Assembly (NCBI RefSeq): GCF_046254905.1
Contig: NZ_CP158016.1
Span: 2,728,001-2,792,000 of the forward strand
Reading direction: 5' to 3'
Source of the DNA: Pseudaeromonas aegiceratis
Lineage (GTDB): Bacteria > Pseudomonadota > Gammaproteobacteria > Enterobacterales > Aeromonadaceae
DNA length: 64,000 nt
In this document: piece by piece, positions 8,160 to 16,381 of the stretch
How positions within the stretch are numbered: the stretch's first letter is position 1
Layout of the letters: every line of letters begins with the position of its first letter
Notes under the pieces: model-generated
What the model was told of the DNA's origin: nothing
Databases searched by the model: none
Seen by the model: only the letters and a program-made list of their open reading frames with translations
Position numbers and translations under genes: made by a program

Positions 8160-8954
8160 ATGAGTAAGATCGGTATCAACCAACTGCTGAAGATGAAGCA
8201 GGAGGGCATCAAGTTCGCCTCCATCACCGCCTACGACGCCACCTTCGCCAAGCTGTTTGACGACGAGGGCATGCCGGTCATCCTGATCGGTGACAGCCTG
8301 GGCATGGTGATGCAGGGCCACAGCGATACCCTGCCGGTGACCATAGACGACATGGTTTACCACACCCGCTGCGTGCGCCGCGGCACCAGCAAAGCTCTGG
8401 TGATCGCCGATCTGCCCTTCATGACCTATGCCGATACCCAGAGCGCCTGTGCCAATGCCGCCAAGCTGATGGCCGCCGGCGCCAGCATGGTCAAGATCGA
8501 AGGCGGCGACTGGCTGTGCGATACCGTGCGCCACCTGAACCGCAACGGCGTCCCGGTGTGTGCCCACCTGGGGCTGACGCCGCAGTCCGTCCATGTGTTT
8601 GGCGGCTTCCGCATTCAGGGCCGGGATGAACAGCAGGCCGAGGAGATCTATCACCACGCCCTGGCCCTGCAGGCCGCCGGCGCCCAGCTGGTGGTGCTGG
8701 AATGTGTGCCCGCCGCCCTGGCCGAACGCATCACCAAGGCGCTGCGTATTCCGGTGATCGGCATAGGCGCTGGCAATGCCACCGATGGCCAGGTGCTGGT
8801 CATGCACGACGCCTTCGGCGTCACCTCCGGCTACACCCCCAAGTTCACCAAGAATTTCCTGGCCGAGACCGGGGATGTCCGTGCCGCCGTGCGTCAGTAC
8901 ATGGCGCAGGTGGCCGACGGCAGCTTCCCCGGCCCCGAACAGACCTTCAACTAA
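8160..8954 (+). CDS. panB: 3-methyl-2-oxobutanoate hydroxymethyltransferase
   Basis: First committed enzyme of pantothenate synthesis; makes ketopantoate from alpha-ketoisovalerate and methylene-THF. 264 residues, the family length. Visible landmarks are the ITAYDATFA start, GDSLGMV and DLPFMTY segments, the catalytic-glutamate region VKIEGG, and the GIGAG phosphate-binding stretch. ATG 8160 follows GAGG and lies 4 nt after folK. A GC hairpin and panC follow. Confidence 0.97.
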   Translation: MSKIGINQLLKMKQEGIKFASITAYDATFAKLFDDEGMPVILIGDSLGMVMQGHSDTLPVTIDDMVYHTRCVRRGTSKALVIADLPFMTYADTQSACANAAKLMAAGASMVKIEGGDWLCDTVRHLNRNGVPVCAHLGLTPQSVHVFGGFRIQGRDEQQAEEIYHHALALQAAGAQLVVLECVPAALAERITKALRIPVIGIGAGNATDGQVLVMHDAFGVTSGYTPKFTKNFLAETGDVRAAVRQYMAQVADGSFPGPEQTFN

Positions 8955-8991
8955 GCCTTAACCGTTTTCGTATCAACCACGTCTCCTGCGC

Positions 8992-9009
8992 CCCGCCCTC
9001 ACGGGCGGG
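8992..9009 (+). other. GC hairpin between panB and panC
   Basis: Perfect 7-bp stem CCCGCCC / GGGCGGG with a TCAC loop in the 83-nt panB-panC gap. No U-tract follows, so it is more likely an mRNA stability or processing element than a terminator. Confidence 0.4.
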
Positions 9010-9037
9010 CAACGCGAAGCGTACCAAGGAGAAGTCC

Positions 9038-9892
9038 ATGCACGTCGCCAACGACATTGCATCCTTGCGCCAAGCCATCCAATCTTTTCGCCTGGCCGGC
9101 GATCGCATCGCCTTCGTGCCCACCATGGGCAACCTGCATGAGGGGCACCTGACCCTGGTGCGTGAGGCCCGCCGCCACGCCGACCGGGTGGTGGTGAGCA
9201 TCTTCGTCAACCCGCTGCAGTTCGACCGTGCCGAGGATCTGGCCACCTATCCCCGCACCCTGGAGGCCGACTGCCAGCTGCTGCAAGGCGAAGGGGTGGA
9301 TCTGGTGTTCACCCCCAGCCCGGAGATCATGTATCCCAAGGGGCTGGCCGCCCAGACCTTCGTCGAGGTGCCCGGGCTGTCCGACCTGCTGGAGGGCGCC
9401 CTGCGCCCGGGCCACTTCCGTGGCGTGGCCACCGTCGTCACCAAGCTGTTCAACCTGGTGCAACCCGATGTGGCCTGTTTCGGTCAGAAGGATTACCAGC
9501 AACTGGCCATGCTCCGCCAGATGGTGGCGGACCTGGCCCTGCCCATCGAGCTCATCGGCGTGCCGACGGTGCGGGCCGCCGACGGCCTGGCCCTCTCCTC
9601 CCGCAACAACCGCCTGACCCCGACCGAGCGCGAGGTCGCCCCCACCCTGGCCAAGGTGATGGGCTGGATCGCCAGCCAGATCGAGCAGGGCGAACGGGAC
9701 TGGACCGCCCTGCAACAGCAGGCCAGCCTGCAGCTGACCGCCGCCGGCTTCAAGCCCGACGCCATCGATCTGGTGGACGCCACCAGCCTGCAAGCGCCCG
9801 GCGAGCAGAGCCAATCCCTGGTGATCCTGCTGGCCGCCTACCTGGGGACGGTGCGGCTCATCGACAACCAGGTGGTGAATTTGCGCCCCTAG
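9038..9892 (+). CDS. panC: Pantothenate synthetase (pantoate-beta-alanine ligase)
   Basis: Joins pantoate and beta-alanine using ATP. 284 residues. Family motifs: PTMGNLHEGHL (HIGH-like ATP site), FVNPLQF, RPGHFRGVATVVTKLFN, FGQKDYQQL, and SSRNNRL (KMSKS-like). ATG 9038 follows AAGGAGA. Together with panB upstream and panD downstream it completes a pantothenate cluster. Confidence 0.97.
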   Translation: MHVANDIASLRQAIQSFRLAGDRIAFVPTMGNLHEGHLTLVREARRHADRVVVSIFVNPLQFDRAEDLATYPRTLEADCQLLQGEGVDLVFTPSPEIMYPKGLAAQTFVEVPGLSDLLEGALRPGHFRGVATVVTKLFNLVQPDVACFGQKDYQQLAMLRQMVADLALPIELIGVPTVRAADGLALSSRNNRLTPTEREVAPTLAKVMGWIASQIEQGERDWTALQQQASLQLTAAGFKPDAIDLVDATSLQAPGEQSQSLVILLAAYLGTVRLIDNQVVNLRP

Positions 9893-9909
9893 GGCAGATG
9901 GTTTATAGT
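9881..9909 (+). promoter_or_regulatory. Candidate internal promoter for panD
   Basis: TTGCGC at 9881-9886 (inside the end of panC), a 17-nt spacer, TATAGT at 9904-9909. Predicted start is near 9916, 40 nt before the panD ATG. Confidence 0.5.
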
Positions 9910-9955
9910 CCCGCCGCCGGATTTAGCCCCGGCCGGGACGTGAAGAGGAATAGCA

Positions 9956-10336
9956 ATGCAACGAATCATGCTCAGAGGCAAACTGCATCAGGCACGGGTG
10001 ACCCACTCGGTGCTCAACTACGAAGGCTCCTGCGGGATCGATCTCGATCTGCTGGACGCCGCCGGCATCCTCGAGAATGAACAGATCGACATCTACAACG
10101 TCGAAACCGGTGATCGTTTCCACACCTATGCCATCGCCGGTGAGCGGGGCTCCAAGATGATCTCCCTGAACGGCGCCGCCGCCCGCAAGGCCGCCGTGGG
10201 TGACCGCGTCATCATCTGTGCCTACGGCCTGTTTGATGAAGGCGAGCTGGCCGGCCACAAGCCGCGCCTGGTCTACCTGGATGCGCAGAACAACATAGCC
10301 CGCACCGGTAAGGACATCCCGGTTCAGCTGACCTGA
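9956..10336 (+). CDS. panD: Aspartate 1-decarboxylase precursor
   Basis: Pyruvoyl enzyme that makes beta-alanine for pantothenate. 126 residues, normal length. The self-cleavage site Gly24-Ser25 in YEGSCG generates the pyruvoyl group on Ser25. Lys9 and the NGAAAR substrate segment are present. The ATG follows GAGG. An intrinsic terminator follows the gene, closing the pan cluster. E. coli has a transposase-like gene between panC and panD; here there is none. Confidence 0.97.
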   Translation: MQRIMLRGKLHQARVTHSVLNYEGSCGIDLDLLDAAGILENEQIDIYNVETGDRFHTYAIAGERGSKMISLNGAAARKAAVGDRVIICAYGLFDEGELAGHKPRLVYLDAQNNIARTGKDIPVQLT

Positions 10337-10356
10337 GTCAGGACAGCAGGAACGAC

Positions 10357-10386
10357 GAGGCGGCCCAGGGCCGCCTCATTGTTTTT
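10357..10386 (+). terminator. Rho-independent terminator after panD
   Basis: 9-bp stem GAGGCGGCC / GGCCGCCTC with a 3-nt loop, followed by ATTGTTTTT. Confidence 0.88.
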
Positions 10387-10412
10387 CGTCGCCCCGCAAC
10401 AGGCCCTGCGGG

Positions 10413-10441
10413 TTGTGACCCGGGGTGGGGCTGGCTAGAAT
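10413..10441 (+). promoter_or_regulatory. sigma-70 promoter for pth-ychF
   Basis: TTGTGA at 10413-10418, 17-nt spacer, TAGAAT at 10436-10441. Predicted start near 10448, about 38 nt before the pth start. Confidence 0.6.
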
Positions 10442-10485
10442 AATGGGCTCCCCGGGGCCACCCGGACAAAAAACGAGCAGATGGC

Positions 10486-11079
10486 GTGAACAATCCAATC
10501 AAGCTTATCGTGGGGCTGGGCAACCCGGGTCCCGAATACAGCCAGACCCGGCACAACGCCGGCGCCTGGTATGTGACCGAGCTGGCCCACCGCCACGGTG
10601 GCAGCCTGCGGGAAGAGGCCAAGTATTACGGCCTCACCGGCCGCATCCAGCTGCTGGGCAAGGAGGTGCGGCTGCTGATCCCCACCACCTTCATGAACCT
10701 GAGCGGCAAGTCGGTGGCGGCCCTGGCGGGTTTCTTTCAGATCCCGCCCGAGGCGATCCTGGTGGCCCATGACGAGCTGGATCTGCCCCCCGGCGTCGCC
10801 CGCTTCAAGCAAGGCGGTGGCCATGGCGGCCATAACGGCCTCAAGGACATCATCAGCAAGCTGGGCAACAACAAGGAATTTCACCGCCTGCGGCTGGGCA
10901 TAGGCCACCCGGGCGACAGAAACAAGGTGGTGGGCTTTGTGCTCAACAAGGCGCCCCAGAGCGAACAACAGCTCATCGATGCCGCCATCGACGAGGCGGT
11001 GCGCTGCACCGACCTGCTGTTCGAACAAGACATGATCAAGGCCATGAATCGGTTGCATACCTTCAAGGCCGGCAGCTAA
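10486..11079 (+). CDS. pth: Peptidyl-tRNA hydrolase
   Basis: Cleaves peptidyl-tRNA released prematurely from ribosomes; usually essential. 197 residues with GLGNPGPEY, catalytic His23 in RHNAG, TFMNLSG and HDELDL. The start is GTG 10486, spaced 8 nt from GAG. An ATG five bases earlier opens a two-codon frame (ATG GCG TGA) that overlaps the GTG, an odd arrangement for this gene. ychF follows 23 nt downstream, the pair common in gamma-proteobacteria. Confidence 0.96.
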   Translation: MNNPIKLIVGLGNPGPEYSQTRHNAGAWYVTELAHRHGGSLREEAKYYGLTGRIQLLGKEVRLLIPTTFMNLSGKSVAALAGFFQIPPEAILVAHDELDLPPGVARFKQGGGHGGHNGLKDIISKLGNNKEFHRLRLGIGHPGDRNKVVGFVLNKAPQSEQQLIDAAIDEAVRCTDLLFEQDMIKAMNRLHTFKAGS

Positions 11080-11102
11080 CACTCTCTTTAAAGGACAACA
11101 CA

Positions 11103-12194
11103 ATGGGTTTCAAATGCGGCATAGTCGGCCTGCCTAACGTCGGCAAGTCCACCCTGTTCAACGCCCTCACTCAGGCGGGTATCGAAGCGGCCAACTTCCC
11201 CTTCTGCACCATTGAGCCCAACACTGGCGTGGTGCCCATGCCGGATCCGCGCCTGGATGCCCTGGCCGAGATCATCAAGCCCCAGCGCGTGGTGCCCACC
11301 ACCATGGAGTTTGTCGACATCGCCGGCCTGGTGAAGGGTGCCTCCAAGGGCGAAGGGCTGGGCAACCAGTTCCTCACCAACATCCGTGAGACCGACGCCA
11401 TCGGCCACGTGGTGCGCTGCTTCGAGAACGAGAACATCGTCCACGTCGCCGGCGGCGTGAACCCGGCCGAAGACATCGAGACCATCAACACCGAGCTGGC
11501 CCTGGCCGACCTGGATACCTGCGAGCGGGCCATCCAGCGGGTACAGAAGAAGGCCAAGGGCGGTGACAAGGACGCCAAGCTGGAACTGGCCGTGCTGGAG
11601 AAGTGCCTGCCGGTACTGGAAGAGGCCAAGATGCTGCGCACCCTGGAGCTGTCCGCCGAAGAGAAGGCCGCCATCCGCTACCTGAGCTTCCTGACCCTGA
11701 AGCCCACCATGTACATCGCCAACGTCAACGAAGACGGCTTCGAGAACAACCCCTACCTGGATCAGGTGCGGGCCATCGCCGCCGCCGAAGGCTCAGTGGT
11801 GGTGCCGGTGTGCGCCGCCATCGAGGCCGATCTGGCGGAGATGGACGAGGACGACCGCGCCGTCTTCATGGAGGAGATGGGCCTGACCGAGCCGGGTCTG
11901 AACCGGGTGATCCGCGCCGGCTACAGCCTGCTGAACCTGCAGACCTACTTCACCGCCGGGGTGAAGGAAGTGCGGGCCTGGACCATTCCGGTGGGCGCCA
12001 CCGCCCCCCAGGCGGCCGGCAAGATCCACACCGACTTCGAGAAGGGCTTCATCCGCGCCCAGACCATCGCCTATGATGACTTCATCAGCTACAAGGGTGA
12101 GCAAGGCGCCAAGGAAGCCGGCAAGATGCGCGCCGAAGGCAAGGACTACATCGTCAAGGATGGCGACGTGATGAACTTCCTGTTCAACGTCTGA
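11103..12194 (+). CDS. ychF: Obg-family ATPase YchF
   Basis: Ribosome-associated P-loop ATPase, 363 residues, the family length. GLPNVGKST is the P-loop and DIAGLVKGAS the switch II region. The G4 position reads NVNED rather than NKxD, which explains ATP preference in this family. The C-terminal TGS domain (AWTIPVGATAPQAAGKIH) is complete. AAAGGA precedes the ATG. Likely co-transcribed with pth and ended by the terminator at 12213. Confidence 0.97.
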   Translation: MGFKCGIVGLPNVGKSTLFNALTQAGIEAANFPFCTIEPNTGVVPMPDPRLDALAEIIKPQRVVPTTMEFVDIAGLVKGASKGEGLGNQFLTNIRETDAIGHVVRCFENENIVHVAGGVNPAEDIETINTELALADLDTCERAIQRVQKKAKGGDKDAKLELAVLEKCLPVLEEAKMLRTLELSAEEKAAIRYLSFLTLKPTMYIANVNEDGFENNPYLDQVRAIAAAEGSVVVPVCAAIEADLAEMDEDDRAVFMEEMGLTEPGLNRVIRAGYSLLNLQTYFTAGVKEVRAWTIPVGATAPQAAGKIHTDFEKGFIRAQTIAYDDFISYKGEQGAKEAGKMRAEGKDYIVKDGDVMNFLFNV

Positions 12195-12212
12195 TCTTGT
12201 CCCTGATGGAAA

Positions 12213-12243
12213 AACGCCGCGCCTGTCGCGGCGTTTTGTTTTT
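12213..12243 (+). terminator. Rho-independent terminator after ychF
   Basis: Stem AACGCCGCG / CGCGGCGTT with loop CCTGT, followed by TTGTTTTT. Confidence 0.9.
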
Positions 12244-12313
12244 CGGGATTACAGGGACCTGGACACAGCCTAGACTCAATGGAGCCAGTTCATGGCCGGG
12301 TCGGGGTGATTTC

Positions 12314-12345
12314 GGTTTTTATACATTTATGGTTATATAAAAACC
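12314..12345. promoter_or_regulatory. Perfect 10-bp inverted repeat upstream of cyoA
   Basis: GGTTTTTATA at 12314-12323 and its exact reverse complement TATAAAAACC at 12336-12345, with a 12-nt spacer. It lies about 60 nt upstream of the predicted cyo -35, in an A/T-rich island unusual for this genome. This is a typical activator or repressor position; the protein is unknown. Confidence 0.5.
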
Positions 12346-12391
12346 ATTGTTCAATAACTAAATTTATAAAGGTGTAAATATATCGCAACTT

Positions 12392-12401
12392 TTAACTAAC
12401 A
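12392..12401 (-). promoter_or_regulatory. Candidate ArcA box in the cyo promoter
   Basis: On the minus strand the site reads TGTTAGTTAA, 9 of 10 matches to TGTTAATTAA, ending 4 nt before the -35. A weaker GTTG half-repeat follows at an 11-bp period. ArcA represses cyo in E. coli, so the site fits; direct evidence is absent. Confidence 0.4.
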
Positions 12402-12405
12402 AGGT

Positions 12406-12433
12406 TTGCAAGCCGGCAACACCCCCCTAGAAT
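12406..12433 (+). promoter_or_regulatory. sigma-70 promoter for cyoABCDE
   Basis: TTGCAA at 12406-12411, 16-nt spacer, TAGAAT at 12428-12433. Predicted start near 12440, leaving a leader of about 34 nt. Confidence 0.55.
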
Positions 12434-12473
12434 ACCGACGCAAAATTCCACGCCTGTCTGATGGGGTTGTTAG

Positions 12474-13436
12474 ATGACTAAAAAATGGATGAGATGGCTA
12501 CTGCCATCGCTGGCCGTGCTGCTAAGCGGCTGCGACATGGCACTCATGGATCCGAAAGGTGCCGTCGGCCTGGAGCAGCGCAGCCTGATCCTGACCGCCA
12601 CCGGCCTGATGCTGATCGTGGTGATCCCGGTCTTCATCATGACCGTCTGGTTTGCCTGGCGCTATCGCGCCGCCAACAAGCAAGCCACCTATGCGCCCAA
12701 GTGGGCCCACTCCAACAAGATTGAGCTGGTGGTGTGGCTCGTTCCCTGCATCATCATACTGATCCTGGGCACCATCACCTGGCGCACCAGCCACAGCCTG
12801 GATCCCCACAAGCCGCTGGCCTCCGACAAGCCCGCGCTGCAGATCGATGTGGTGGCCCTGGACTGGAAATGGCTGTTCATCTATCCCGCACAGGGCATAG
12901 CCACGGTGAACGAGATCGCCATTCCGGTGGATGTGCCGGTGCATTTTCGCATCACCTCCGCCACCGTGATGAACTCCTTCTTCATTCCCCGCCTGGGCAG
13001 CCAGGTCTACGCCATGGCCGGGATGAACAACGATCTCTATCTGGTGGCCAACGAAGCCGGTACCTACAAGGGCATCGCCGCCAATTACAGCGGTCACGGC
13101 TTCTCCGGCATGAAGTTCGCCACCCATGCGGTGTCCGACGCTGACTTTGCCGCCTGGGTGGACAAGGTCAAGCAGGCGCCGGGCCACCTGGACAGCACCC
13201 AATATGCCGAGCTGGTGAAGCCGAGCCAGAACGTGCCGGTGACCTATTTCTCCTCCGCCAAGCCTGGCCTGTACGAGGAGATCATCCAGACGTTCATGGG
13301 CGAGATGCCGATGCACGAACACGAGGCCATGCCCGCCCCTCTCCAGCAGAGTGCGGCTATGGCGCAGGGCGAGGCAATGGAAGGCATGCATGATCACACC
13401 ATGCACGCCGCCGCGACTTCCGGTACTGGGGAATAA
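12474..13436 (+). CDS. cyoA: Cytochrome bo3 ubiquinol oxidase subunit II
   Basis: Subunit II of the proton-pumping quinol oxidase. 320 residues: lipoprotein signal with LLSGC lipobox (Cys about 19), two transmembrane helices (about 40-62 and 84-105), then a periplasmic cupredoxin-like domain lacking the CuA cysteines, as expected for a quinol rather than cytochrome c oxidase. The COX aromatics VVALDWKWLF are present. The C-terminal tail is rich in His and Met (MHEHEAM, MHDHTMH), possibly metal binding. First gene of cyoABCDE-yajR; cyoB starts 3 nt later. Confidence 0.96.
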   Translation: MTKKWMRWLLPSLAVLLSGCDMALMDPKGAVGLEQRSLILTATGLMLIVVIPVFIMTVWFAWRYRAANKQATYAPKWAHSNKIELVVWLVPCIIILILGTITWRTSHSLDPHKPLASDKPALQIDVVALDWKWLFIYPAQGIATVNEIAIPVDVPVHFRITSATVMNSFFIPRLGSQVYAMAGMNNDLYLVANEAGTYKGIAANYSGHGFSGMKFATHAVSDADFAAWVDKVKQAPGHLDSTQYAELVKPSQNVPVTYFSSAKPGLYEEIIQTFMGEMPMHEHEAMPAPLQQSAAMAQGEAMEGMHDHTMHAAATSGTGE

Positions 13437-13439
13437 ACA

Positions 13440-15431
13440 ATGCTAGGTAAATTGACTCTCGAGGCCATTCCGTATCACGAGCCCATCATCATGATCACCC
13501 TGGCGGCGGTCGGCCTCATCGGCCTGGGCCTGGTGGGGGCACTGACCTATTTCGGCAAGTGGCGCTGGCTGTGGACCGAATGGCTCACCTCCGTCGATCA
13601 CAAGCGGATCGGCATCATGTACATCGTCGTGGCCCTGGTGATGCTGCTGCGCGGCTTTGCCGACGCCATCATGATGCGCCTCCAGCTGGCGCTGGCTTCC
13701 GGCGGCTCGGACGGCTTCCTGCCGCCCCACCACTACGATCAGATCTTCACCGCCCACGGCGTCATCATGATCTTCTTCATGGCCATGCCCTTCATGGTGG
13801 GTCTGATGAACATCATAGTGCCACTGCAGATCGGTGCCCGTGACGTGGCCTTCCCCTTCCTCAACAACCTGAGCTTCTGGCTGTTCGTGGTGGGCGTGGC
13901 CCTGATCAACATCTCCCTGGGGGTCGGCGAGTTCGCCCAGACCGGCTGGCTGGCCTACCCGCCCCTGTCGGGCCATCAATACAGTCCGGGGGTCGGCGTC
14001 GACTACTGGATCTGGAGTCTGCAGATCTCGGGCCTGGGCACCCTGCTCTCCGGCGTGAACTTCTTCGTCACCATCATGAAGATGCGCGCCCCGGGCATGA
14101 AGCTGATGAAGATGCCGGTGTTCACCTGGACCGCCCTGTGCTCCAACATCCTCATCATCATCGCCTTCCCCATCCTGACGGTGACCATAGCCCTGCTGAC
14201 CCTGGACCGTTACCTGGGCACCCACTTCTTCACCAATGATCTGGGCGGCAACCAGATGATGTACGTCAACCTCATCTGGGCCTGGGGCCACCCCGAGGTG
14301 TACATCCTGATCCTGCCGGCCTTCGGTATCTTCTCCGAGGTGGTGGCCACCTTCTGCAAGAAGAAGCTGTTCGGCTATACCTCCCTGGTATGGGCCACCG
14401 CGGTCATCACCATACTGTCGTTCATCGTCTGGCTGCACCACTTCTTCACCATGGGTGCCGGCGCCAACGTCAACGCCTTCTTCGGTATCGCCACCATGAT
14501 CATCTCCATCCCCACGGGGGTGAAGATATTCAACTGGCTGTTCACCATGTACCGGGGGCGCATCGAATACAGCACCCCCATCCTGTGGACCATCGGCTTC
14601 CTGTTCACCTTTACCCTGGGTGGCATGACAGGGGTGCTGATGTCGGTGCCGGCGGCGGACTTCGTGCTGCACAACAGCCTGTTCCTCATCGCCCACTTCC
14701 ATAACACCATCATAGGTGGCGTGGTGTTCGGCTATCTGGCGGGCTTCAACTACTGGTTCCCCAAGGCCATGGGCTTCAAGCTCAACGAGAAGCTGGGGAA
14801 AACCGCCTTCTGGTTCTGGATCACCGGCTTCTTCTTCGCCTTCGTGCCCCTGTACCTGCTGGGCTTCATGGGCATGACCCGTCGGGTGAGCCAGCATATC
14901 GATCCCGAATACCACAACCTGCTGCTGGTGGCGGTGTTCGGCGCCGTGCTGATCTTCATCGGCATCCTGTGCCAGCTGCTGCAACTGGCGGTGAGCATCA
15001 AGGACAGGGCCAAGAACCGGGATCTGACCGGCGACCCCTGGGGCGGTCGTACCCTGGAGTGGGCCACCTCCTCGCCGCCCCCCTTCTACAACTTTGCCAC
15101 CACGCCCCAGGTCAAGGAGCTGGATGCCTTCTGGGAGATGAAGGAGGACAAGAGCGCCTATGTGCAGCCCAAGTCCTACCAGGAAATCCACATGCCCAAG
15201 AACACCAGCGCCGGCATCTTCATCGGCCTGTTCAGCCTGATCATGGGCTTCGCCATGATCTGGTACATCTGGTGGCTGGCCATCGCCGGGTTTGTCGGCG
15301 TCATCGCCACCTGGATCATCCACTCCTTCAATGACGACGTGGACTACTACGTCCCGGTGGATGTCATCACCCAGACTGAAAACGCCCATTTTGCTCAGCT
15401 CAAGCAGGCAGGAGTCCAGCATGTCGGTTGA
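13440..15431 (+). CDS. cyoB: Cytochrome bo3 ubiquinol oxidase subunit I
   Basis: Heme-copper oxidase catalytic subunit, 663 residues, same length as E. coli CyoB. The quinol-site residues R71, D75 and H98 are at the E. coli positions, and low-spin heme ligand H106 follows. The CuB site has HPEVY with the cross-linked His-Tyr pair and the HH pair of WLHHFFTMG; the heme ligands are in HNSLFLIAHFHNT. The residues are complete, so the enzyme should be active and pump protons. It overlaps cyoC by 11 nt. Confidence 0.98.
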   Translation: MLGKLTLEAIPYHEPIIMITLAAVGLIGLGLVGALTYFGKWRWLWTEWLTSVDHKRIGIMYIVVALVMLLRGFADAIMMRLQLALASGGSDGFLPPHHYDQIFTAHGVIMIFFMAMPFMVGLMNIIVPLQIGARDVAFPFLNNLSFWLFVVGVALINISLGVGEFAQTGWLAYPPLSGHQYSPGVGVDYWIWSLQISGLGTLLSGVNFFVTIMKMRAPGMKLMKMPVFTWTALCSNILIIIAFPILTVTIALLTLDRYLGTHFFTNDLGGNQMMYVNLIWAWGHPEVYILILPAFGIFSEVVATFCKKKLFGYTSLVWATAVITILSFIVWLHHFFTMGAGANVNAFFGIATMIISIPTGVKIFNWLFTMYRGRIEYSTPILWTIGFLFTFTLGGMTGVLMSVPAADFVLHNSLFLIAHFHNTIIGGVVFGYLAGFNYWFPKAMGFKLNEKLGKTAFWFWITGFFFAFVPLYLLGFMGMTRRVSQHIDPEYHNLLLVAVFGAVLIFIGILCQLLQLAVSIKDRAKNRDLTGDPWGGRTLEWATSSPPPFYNFATTPQVKELDAFWEMKEDKSAYVQPKSYQEIHMPKNTSAGIFIGLFSLIMGFAMIWYIWWLAIAGFVGVIATWIIHSFNDDVDYYVPVDVITQTENAHFAQLKQAGVQHVG

Positions 15432-16041
15432 AACCATGACCCATTCCAGCGCCCACGAGGCGCACCAGGATCACGAGCATCATGATGCCGGCGGCAGCAC
15501 AGTGTTCGGTTTCTGGATCTACCTGATGAGCGACTGCATCCTGTTCGCCTGTCTGTTTGCCACCTATGCAGTACTGACCACCGGCACCGCCGGTGGTCCC
15601 ACTGGCAAAGAGATCTTCGAACTGCCCTATGTGCTGGTGGAAACCTTCTGCCTGCTCATCAGCAGCGTCACCTACGGCTTCGCCGTGCTGGCCATGAACC
15701 AGGGTAACCAGGCCGGCGTGCAGCGCTGGCTCGGCATCACCTTCCTGTTCGGTCTGGCGTTTATCGGCATGGAGATCAACGAGTTTGCCCACTTGATCCA
15801 CGAAGGCTACGGCCCACAGCGCAGTGGTTTCCTGTCCGGCTTCTTCACCCTGGTAGGCACCCACGGCCTGCACGTCACCACCGGCCTCGTCTGGATGCTG
15901 GTGCTGATGATTCAGATCGCCAAGAAGGGATTGACCCCGCGGATGAACACCCGCCTGATGTGCCTGAGCCTGTTCTGGCACTTCCTGGACGTGGTCTGGA
16001 TCTGTGTCTTCTCCATCGTCTATCTGCTGGGAGTCCTGTGA
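15421..16041 (+). CDS. cyoC: Cytochrome bo3 ubiquinol oxidase subunit III
   Basis: COX3-type integral membrane subunit, 206 residues, five predicted helices after a His-rich N-terminus (HEAHQDHEHHD). It contains the conserved HGLHVTTGLVWML and FWHFLDVVWICVFS segments. ATG 15421 follows AGGAG and overlaps the end of cyoB; a longer upstream frame inside cyoB is not coding. The stop overlaps the cyoD ATG by one base (TGATG). Confidence 0.97.
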   Translation: MSVETMTHSSAHEAHQDHEHHDAGGSTVFGFWIYLMSDCILFACLFATYAVLTTGTAGGPTGKEIFELPYVLVETFCLLISSVTYGFAVLAMNQGNQAGVQRWLGITFLFGLAFIGMEINEFAHLIHEGYGPQRSGFLSGFFTLVGTHGLHVTTGLVWMLVLMIQIAKKGLTPRMNTRLMCLSLFWHFLDVVWICVFSIVYLLGVL

Positions 16042-16370
16042 TGAGCCACGCTAGCCACCTGACCAACGACGCCGCTCACGGCAGCGTCAAGTCCTATGTG
16101 ACCGGCTTTATCCTGTCGGTCATCCTGACCCTGATCCCCTTTGCCGTGGTGATGACCGGGGATCTGGGCCACGCCGCCATCATCGCCATCATAGTGGTGA
16201 CGGCCATCGCCCAGATCCTAGTCCAGCTCGTCTACTTCCTGCACATGAACACCAGTTCGGACGGCAGCTGGAACCTGCTCTCCTTCGTGTTCACCGTGCT
16301 GATCATCGCCATCGTGGTGGTGGGCTCCCTGTGGATCATGTACAACCTCAACGTCAACATGATGTTGTAA
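16041..16370 (+). CDS. cyoD: Cytochrome bo3 ubiquinol oxidase subunit IV
   Basis: Small accessory subunit, 109 residues, three transmembrane helices, ending MYNLNVNMM much as in E. coli CyoD. It helps assemble the CuB site of subunit I. It overlaps cyoC by one nucleotide; cyoE starts 11 nt downstream. Confidence 0.96.
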   Translation: MSHASHLTNDAAHGSVKSYVTGFILSVILTLIPFAVVMTGDLGHAAIIAIIVVTAIAQILVQLVYFLHMNTSSDGSWNLLSFVFTVLIIAIVVVGSLWIMYNLNVNMML

Positions 16371-16381
16371 GAGCGGCGCCC

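Noticed and set aside
13443..15437. A 664-codon open frame antisense to cyoB
   Set aside because: The composition (His, Asp, Gly, Gln-rich, no family motifs) is what antisense reading of a GC-rich membrane protein gives; cyoB on the other strand is certain.
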